Assembly (NCBI RefSeq): GCF_039535115.1
Contig: NZ_BAAAWO010000001.1
Span: 3,968,001-4,032,000, forward strand
Direction of reading: 5' to 3'
Source of the DNA: Paeniglutamicibacter sulfureus
Lineage (GTDB): Bacteria > Actinomycetota > Actinomycetes > Actinomycetales > Micrococcaceae
DNA: 64,000 bases
Made by a program: the position numbers and the translations under genes. The notes beneath the pieces were generated by a model. The model was not told where the DNA came from, searched no databases, and saw only the letters and a program-made list of their open reading frames with translations. Below are positions 58,941 through 64,000 of the stretch, piece by piece (within the stretch, counting starts at the first letter, position 1; the number at the start of each line of letters is the position of its first letter).

Positions 58941-60075
58941 GGGAACCACGGCGCCGGCTTGGGACACGGCCGACGACGTTGAGCCGGCCGCTTCGGCGAG
59001 TACGTCCATTGACCCCGTTGCCGGGGAACTTGGAACCCGGGCCCCCGGCGTGGTGGCCCGCCGCTTTGTCGGCGCTCCGGTCGTGGCCCCGCCTTCCCCT
59101 CTGGACCCGCGGGCACTTCACGCCTTCATCCGGCTGAAGGCGCAGGAACTTTACCAAGCGCGTGCCTCCGGCACGCCGTGGCTGCGCTTCAAGGCCTTCT
59201 GCCTCCTGCTCACCGCCAGGTTCTACGCGCTCTACCCCCTGAGGGTCTGGAACCTCTACGTCAGGCGCCGCGGACCGTTGCTGGCCGCCGGCAGCGCATA
59301 CCGGATGTTCTTCTCGATCGCCGCGATGCTCGTGGCGGGGTTCGCCGTGCTGGGAATGTTTGCCAGCGAGAACCCGGTGCTGCGCGACGGCGTGATCGCC
59401 ATGGTCGCGGCCGGCACACCCGGACTGCTTGACACCGGCCACGGGGGACTGGCCAACCCGGAACAACTCCTGGGCTTTCGCAGTTTCGGGCTCACCCTTG
59501 CCGTTTCCCTGGGCGCCTTGGTCTTCACGTCGTTGGGCTGGCTGTCCGGTCTTCGCGAGGGCATCCGCACCATCCTTGGCCTGCATCGGGACCGCTCCAA
59601 CCCGGTGGTGTCCAAGCTGCGCGACGCATTGCTGTTGCTGGTCCTGGCAGTGGCCCTGATTGCCTCGAGCACCCTGGCCATTGCCAGTTCCTCGATGGTT
59701 GAATCCCTGTCGGCAGTACTCCACCTCAATGGGTGGTGGACCAACGCGTTGAGCAGGGTGGGCTTCGTCGTGGCGATGTTCGGCCTGGATTGCGCCACCG
59801 CATGGGTGCTCTTGCGGGTGGCTTCACGGGCCAAGGTCATTGACGGGGGACTGGCGGGTGGCGTCCTGCTGGCGGGAGCCGGTGCAACGATCCTGCGCTT
59901 CCTCTCCGCCATGTTGCTGGCCTCCTTGACCAACAATGCCGTGCTGGCGCCCTTTGCCGTGATCCTGGGGTTGTTCGTCTGGTTCAACCTGCTCGGACAC
60001 GTGTACCTGCTCTCGGCGGCCGTCGTGGCCGTTCGCTCGGCGGACGTGGAACGCGCTCGCGCCAAACGCGCCTGA
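58921..60075 (+). CDS. YihY/BrkB-family membrane protein
   Basis: A 384-residue integral membrane protein of the YihY/BrkB (ribonuclease BN-like, misnamed) family, with about six helices from residue 120 on. The N-terminal ~110 residues are a variable cytoplasmic region. Family segments visible: A-A-G-S-A-Y-R-M-F-F-S-I-A-A-M, SLGALVFTSLGWLSGLREGIR and NNAVLAPFAVILGLFVWFNLLGHVYLLSAAVVAV. TTG 58921 is chosen because GAGGAG lies about eight bases upstream; GTG 58906 and ATG 58882 are alternatives. The role is unknown; envelope or transport functions have been suggested for the family. Confidence 0.8.
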   Translation: MAGRRAKGTTAPAWDTADDVEPAASASTSIDPVAGELGTRAPGVVARRFVGAPVVAPPSPLDPRALHAFIRLKAQELYQARASGTPWLRFKAFCLLLTARFYALYPLRVWNLYVRRRGPLLAAGSAYRMFFSIAAMLVAGFAVLGMFASENPVLRDGVIAMVAAGTPGLLDTGHGGLANPEQLLGFRSFGLTLAVSLGALVFTSLGWLSGLREGIRTILGLHRDRSNPVVSKLRDALLLLVLAVALIASSTLAIASSSMVESLSAVLHLNGWWTNALSRVGFVVAMFGLDCATAWVLLRVASRAKVIDGGLAGGVLLAGAGATILRFLSAMLLASLTNNAVLAPFAVILGLFVWFNLLGHVYLLSAAVVAVRSADVERARAKRA

Positions 60076-60213
60076 CCGGCAAAAGCAGAGCTTTCGCCTT
60101 CCCTGGACACCCCCACATGGGCCCGCGCATGGGGTCCTGCCCCATGGCATGAGAATGGACTGCGCGGATGGCCGTCCCGTCGCCCGCCCACCCCCAGATA
60201 CTGCGTTAAAGCA

Positions 60214-60253
60214 GTGTGGCCCGGCCTCCCCTCGAAGGGATGCCGGGCCACAC
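60214..60253 (-). terminator. Terminator of the sdhCDAB operon
   Basis: GTGTGGCCCGGC (60214-60225) pairs with GCCGGGCCACAC (60242-60253). It lies 17 bases beyond the sdhB stop and is convergent with the BrkB gene. Confidence 0.75.
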
Positions 60254-60270
60254 GGGGGCCTAGTTGGAAA

Positions 60271-61053
60271 CTAGATGGAACGGGCCAGGATGGCCTGCTT
60301 GACCTCGGCGATTGCCTGGGTCACCTGGATGCCGCGCGGGCATGCTTCGGTGCAGTTGAAGGTGGTGCGGCAGCGCCACACGCCTTCCTTGTCGTTCAGG
60401 ATCTCCAAGCGCATGTCGCCTGAATCATCGCGCGAGTCGAAGATGAAGCGGTGTGCGTTCACGATTGCCGCCGGGCCGAAGTACTGGCCATCGGTCCAGA
60501 AGACCGGGCAGGAAGAGGTGCACGCGGCGCAGAGGATGCACTTGGTGGTGTCCTCGAACTTGGCGTGGTCCTCTGCCGACTGGTAGCGCTCCGCCGAGGG
60601 CTCGTGGCCCTTGTTGATCAGGAACGGCATGATCTCGCGGTAGGACTGGAAGAACGGCTCCATGTCGACGATGAGGTCCTTTTCAAGGGGCAGGCCCTTG
60701 ATGGCTTCAACGGTGATCGGCTTGGAGTGGTCCAGGTCCTTGAGCAGGGTCTTGCAGGCCAGGCGGTTGCGGCCGTTGATGCGCATGGCATCGGAGCCGC
60801 AGACGCCGTGGGCGCAGGAACGGCGGAAGGACAGCGAACCGTCGTGGTCCCACTTGACCTTGTGCAGGGCATCCAGCACGCGGTCGGTGCCGTACATGGT
60901 CAGCTCAAAGTCTTCCCAGTACGCGTCTGCGGTGGTCTCCGGCAGGTACCGGCGGACGCGCAAGGTGATGTTGAACTGCGGGATTTCTCCGCCGCCGCCA
61001 ACACCTGGCTTCAGCTCAATCTTCGATGCTGGTTCCGGAAGTTCCGTGCTCAT
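60271..61053 (-). CDS. sdhB: Succinate dehydrogenase iron-sulfur subunit
   Basis: Electron-transfer subunit of complex II, 260 residues. The plant-type 2Fe-2S site is in SFRRSCAHGVCGSDAM...CKTLL; the bacterial ferredoxin domain supplies the 4Fe-4S (CILCAACTSSCPVFW) and 3Fe-4S (CTEACPRGI) cysteines. Its ATG overlaps the sdhA stop by one base (TAATG). Last gene of sdhCDAB. Confidence 0.97.
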   Translation of the reverse strand: MSTELPEPASKIELKPGVGGGGEIPQFNITLRVRRYLPETTADAYWEDFELTMYGTDRVLDALHKVKWDHDGSLSFRRSCAHGVCGSDAMRINGRNRLACKTLLKDLDHSKPITVEAIKGLPLEKDLIVDMEPFFQSYREIMPFLINKGHEPSAERYQSAEDHAKFEDTTKCILCAACTSSCPVFWTDGQYFGPAAIVNAHRFIFDSRDDSGDMRLEILNDKEGVWRCRTTFNCTEACPRGIQVTQAIAEVKQAILARSI

Positions 61054-62840
61054 TAGTACTTACGCTCCATCGGCTGGTAACGGGTGAAGATGACGGGCTT
61101 GGTTTCCATGCGGATGCCGGAAATGCCCTCGGTGGTGGCCGTTGCATCGCGGTAGGACATCGAGTGCTTCATGAAGTTCTCGTCGTCGCGGTTCGGGAAG
61201 TCCTCGCGGTAGTGACCGCCGCGGGATTCCTTGCGGTACATGGCGGCTGCGGTCATGACCTCGGCCATGTCCAGCAGGAAGCCAAGCTCGATGGCCTCAA
61301 GCAGGTCGAGGTTGAATCGCTTGCCCTTGTCCTGGACCGAGACGTTCTTGTAGCGTTCGCGCAGTTCCTCAATGACCACGAGTGCACGGTTCATCGAGTC
61401 CTTGTCGCGGAACACCTGGACGTTGGCGTCCATGATGTCCTGCAGTTCCTTGCGCAAGACTGCAACGCGCTCGGTTCCGGTGGAGTTGATCATGGCATCG
61501 ATCTGGTTGGCAGTGAATGCCTCCGGATCCTCGGGAAGCTCAACGAACTCGGCGCCCAGGGCGTACTTGGCAGCGGAGATGCCGGCGCGCTTGCCGAACA
61601 CGTTGATGTCCAGCAGCGAGTTGGTGCCCAGGCGGTTGGAGCCGTGCACCGAAACGCAGGCAACCTCGCCGGCGGCGAAGAGGCCCGGGATCACGGTGTC
61701 GTTGTCCTGGAGGACCTCGGCTTCGATATTGGTCGGGATGCCGCCCATGACATAGTGCGCGGTCGGGAAGACCGGCACCGGCTCGGTGTACGGCTCCACG
61801 CCCAGGTAGGTGCGGGCGAACTCGGTGATGTCCGGGAGCTTGGCATCGATGTGTGCCGGCTCCAAGTGGGTCAGGTCGAGCAGCACGTAGTCCTTGTTCG
61901 GGCCACAGCCTCGGCCTTCGCGCACCTCGTTGGCCATCGACCGGGCGACGATGTCACGCGGTGCGAGGTCCTTGATGGTGGGGGCGTAGCGCTCCATGAA
62001 GCGCTCACCTTCCGAGTTTCGCAGGATGGCGCCTTCGCCACGGGCTGCTTCGGAGAGCAGGATGCCCAGGCCGGCCAGGCCGGTCGGGTGGAACTGCACG
62101 AATTCCATGTCCTCGAGCGGGATGCCCTTGCGGAAGGCGATGCCCATGCCGTCGCCGGTCAGGGTGTGGGCGTTGGAGGTGGTCTTGAAGACCTTGCCGG
62201 CGCCGCCGGTGGCGAAGACGACGGACTTGGCCTGGAAGACGTGGAGTTCTCCGGTGGCCAGGTCGTAGGAAACCACGCCTGCAACGCGCTTCTGCTTGTA
62301 GGCGGTGCCGTCCTCGCGGAAGGCATCCTCCTCAACCATGAGCATGTCCAGGACGTAGTACTCGTTGTAGAACTCAACGTTGTGCTTGACGCAGTTTTGG
62401 TACAGCGTCTGCAGGATCATGTGTCCGGTGCGGTCGGCTGCATAGCACGCGCGGCGCACGGCGGCCTTGCCGTGGTCGCGGGTGTGGCCGCCGAAGCGGC
62501 GCTGGTCGATCTTGCCTTCCGGGGTTCGGTTGAACGGAAGACCCATCTTTTCCAGGTCGAGCACAGCGTCGATGGCTTCCTTCGCCATGACCTCGGCTGC
62601 GTCCTGGTCAACCAGGTAGTCCCCGCCCTTGACGGTGTCAAAGGTGTGCCATTCCCAGTTGTCTTCTTCTACGTTGGCCAAGGCCGCACACATGCCACCC
62701 TGTGCCGCACCGGTGTGCGAGCGGGTTGGGTAAAGCTTGGTGAGGACGGCCGTACGTGCGCGCTGGCCGGATTCAATGGCCGCGCGCATGCCTGCGCCGC
62801 CTGCTCCGACGATCACGACGTCGTACTTGTGTACCTGCAT
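61053..62840 (-). CDS. sdhA: Succinate dehydrogenase flavoprotein subunit
   Basis: Catalytic subunit oxidising succinate to fumarate, 595 residues. FAD motif VVIVGAGGAGMRAAIES; the histidine expected to bear covalent FAD is in RSHTGAAQGGMCAAL; active-site region GEGAILRNSEGERFMERYAP and HYVMGGIPTN; plus CVSVHGSNRLGTNSLLD. Normal length. A 606-codon open frame on the opposite strand is only a mirror of the GC-rich codons. Confidence 0.97.
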   Translation of the reverse strand: MQVHKYDVVIVGAGGAGMRAAIESGQRARTAVLTKLYPTRSHTGAAQGGMCAALANVEEDNWEWHTFDTVKGGDYLVDQDAAEVMAKEAIDAVLDLEKMGLPFNRTPEGKIDQRRFGGHTRDHGKAAVRRACYAADRTGHMILQTLYQNCVKHNVEFYNEYYVLDMLMVEEDAFREDGTAYKQKRVAGVVSYDLATGELHVFQAKSVVFATGGAGKVFKTTSNAHTLTGDGMGIAFRKGIPLEDMEFVQFHPTGLAGLGILLSEAARGEGAILRNSEGERFMERYAPTIKDLAPRDIVARSMANEVREGRGCGPNKDYVLLDLTHLEPAHIDAKLPDITEFARTYLGVEPYTEPVPVFPTAHYVMGGIPTNIEAEVLQDNDTVIPGLFAAGEVACVSVHGSNRLGTNSLLDINVFGKRAGISAAKYALGAEFVELPEDPEAFTANQIDAMINSTGTERVAVLRKELQDIMDANVQVFRDKDSMNRALVVIEELRERYKNVSVQDKGKRFNLDLLEAIELGFLLDMAEVMTAAAMYRKESRGGHYREDFPNRDDENFMKHSMSYRDATATTEGISGIRMETKPVIFTRYQPMERKY

Positions 62841-62898
62841 ACCTGATGCTCTCTTTTCTTGAATTCTCTGCTTCAGCGAACGAACGGGGAGCCGAAGA

Positions 62899-63345
62899 TT
62901 ACTGGCAAGCCGCGATGGTGTTACCGGCGATGCAGGGATCGAAGGTGAAGATCACCAGGGTGCCCATGACGACGATGACAATGGTCGCAACGTAGAGGAT
63001 GCCCTTGAGCCACACGCGGGTGGCAGGCTTCTCGGCGTAGTCATTGATGATGGTGCGCACGCCGTTGGTGCCGTGGAGCATGGCCAGCCAGAGCATTGCC
63101 AGGTCCCAGAACTGCCAGACCGGATCGGCCCACTTGCCGGCCACGAAGCCGAAGTCGATGGCGTTGATGCCGTCGCCGACCATGAGGTTCGCAAAGAGGT
63201 GTCCGAAGATCAAGACGACCAGTGCGACGCCGGAGAGGCGCATGAAGAGCCATGCGACCATTTCGAAGCTGCCGCGCGACTTGCGGGCGCGGTTGTACTT
63301 CGGATCGATGCGTTGGCTGCGGGGTGCAGCGATTTCTGCCGACAT
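62899..63345 (-). CDS. sdhD: Succinate dehydrogenase membrane subunit D
   Basis: A 148-residue hydrophobic membrane anchor with three helices (WLFMRLSGVALVVLIFGHLFANLMV; FWDLAMLWLAMLHGTNGVRTI; ILYVATIVIVVMGTLVIFTF). H in FGHLFA and H in MLHGTNG are candidate heme b ligands. Three bases downstream of sdhC. Confidence 0.93.
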   Translation of the reverse strand: MSAEIAAPRSQRIDPKYNRARKSRGSFEMVAWLFMRLSGVALVVLIFGHLFANLMVGDGINAIDFGFVAGKWADPVWQFWDLAMLWLAMLHGTNGVRTIINDYAEKPATRVWLKGILYVATIVIVVMGTLVIFTFDPCIAGNTIAACQ

Positions 63346-63348
63346 GGG

Positions 63349-63729
63349 TTAGTGACCTCCAAAGGCGAGTGACAGGTGGCGGATGGAGAATGCCACCATG
63401 GTGATGACCCAGAGGGCCAAAACGCCCCAGAGCATCTGGCGGTGGTATTTGGTTCCCGACTTCCAGAAGTCGACCAGGATCAGGCGCAAGCCGTTGAACG
63501 CGTGGAAGACGATGGCAGCGACGAGGGCGGTTTCACCCAGGGCCATCAGCGGGTTCTTGTACGTGGACATGACCGCGTCGTAGGCGCCGGGGGAGACCCG
63601 GACCAGGGACGTATCGAGCACGTGTACCAAAAGGAATAAGAATATTACGACACCCGTTACGCGGTGCCCCACCCAAGACCACATGCCTTCATGGCCGCGG
63701 TAGAGGGTGCCTGACGAAGCCTTCGACAC
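63349..63729 (-). CDS. sdhC: Succinate dehydrogenase cytochrome b556 subunit
   Basis: A membrane anchor binding heme b and quinone, 126 residues with three helices. Typical actinobacterial start SKASSGTLYRGHEGMWSWVGHRVTGVVIFLFLLVHVLDTSLV, with H in GHRVTG and VHVLD as heme-ligand candidates. GTG 63729 has GGAGG eight bases upstream; a longer frame reaches GTG 63774. First gene of the operon. Confidence 0.93.
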   Translation of the reverse strand: MSKASSGTLYRGHEGMWSWVGHRVTGVVIFLFLLVHVLDTSLVRVSPGAYDAVMSTYKNPLMALGETALVAAIVFHAFNGLRLILVDFWKSGTKYHRQMLWGVLALWVITMVAFSIRHLSLAFGGH

Positions 63730-64000
63730 TGAATTAACCTCCATGACTCGCAAGGGCGCATGTGTATTTTCCACACAATAAATTGACGCCTTGGTGCGAG
63801 CGTTCCTTGCCCGATCTTAGACCACCATCGACAAGGGTGCCCATTCTTTCGGCTATCCGTGTGAGTAGCCTCACCGGAACACGGGGCTGATCGGCTAAAC
63901 ATCCGGGAAATGCGCGAAATACATTAGATTCCAATGCTGTATTTCATGGGGGCCGGCACTGCTTTCCCGAGGTTCATCCATTAGCCTTAGTCGGATGAAC

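Noticed and set aside
61026..62846. A 606-codon open frame on the plus strand opposite sdhA
   Set aside because: It is the mirror of GC-rich sdhA codons, has Val/Leu/Gly/His-rich low-complexity sequence and no family motifs, while sdhA is unmistakable.

Overview
The window is high-GC DNA from an actinobacterium, most likely a Micrococcaceae member of the Arthrobacter/Paeniglutamicibacter type. That placement is an inference. It rests on the GC-rich third codon positions, GTG and TTG starts, a monomeric NADP isocitrate dehydrogenase, an RskA-type anti-sigma factor, a secretin-free (monoderm) Tad pilus locus, and an xth-trpS-2H phosphoesterase-BrkB-sdh neighbourhood. I saw no rRNA, tRNA, CRISPR array, insertion sequence or prophage.

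Layout: 1-2.6 kb holds an acidic protein (5' end outside the window), an ECF sigma factor with its zinc-finger anti-sigma factor, and a divergent lipoprotein. Next come purH, a 27-residue membrane peptide, and a TetR/DHA2-efflux pair with two matching operators (4.8-7.3 kb). After these are icd, an uncharacterised protein with a Vsr/EDxHD-like nuclease C-terminus, and a dGTPase-like HD hydrolase (7.5-12.3 kb). A five-gene overlapping operon follows (12.7-18.9 kb): two ABC ATPases, an MFS exporter, a solute-binding lipoprotein and a fused two-domain permease. An AT-rich Fur/Zur-like box precedes it. At 19.3-25.5 kb a SAM riboswitch precedes metF-metE-metY-metB. The 25.8-34.7 kb stretch is mixed metabolism: a BASS transporter, a 2H phosphoesterase, an oxidoreductase with a gamma carbonic anhydrase, purU, a flavoprotein, and glyA-folD behind a ZTP riboswitch.

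From 34.8 kb come a membrane protein, a two-component system with a SHOCT protein, and a fatty-acid desaturase. At 39.9-46.4 kb is a catabolic-looking module: an MHS transporter and a complete three-component cytochrome P450 system (P450, 2Fe-2S ferredoxin, reductase), each divergent from its own LysR regulator. The two regulators are paralogues. At 46.6-53.9 kb, on the minus strand, is a Flp/Tad pilus locus (flp, tadE, tadG-like, cpaB, cpaE/tadZ, tadA, tadB, tadC) without a prepilin peptidase. A 1-kb gene-poor stretch and a possible decayed gene follow, then a conserved block (55.9-60.1 kb) and sdhCDAB (60.3-63.7 kb).

Functional threads: one-carbon, purine and methionine metabolism recurs (purH, purU, glyA, folD, metF, metE), with two riboswitches reading SAM and ZTP. 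The most promising accessory systems are the metal- or metallophore-like ABC/MFS operon, the P450 module, and the orphan nuclease-like gene. All functions are read from sequence motifs alone; no database search was possible.
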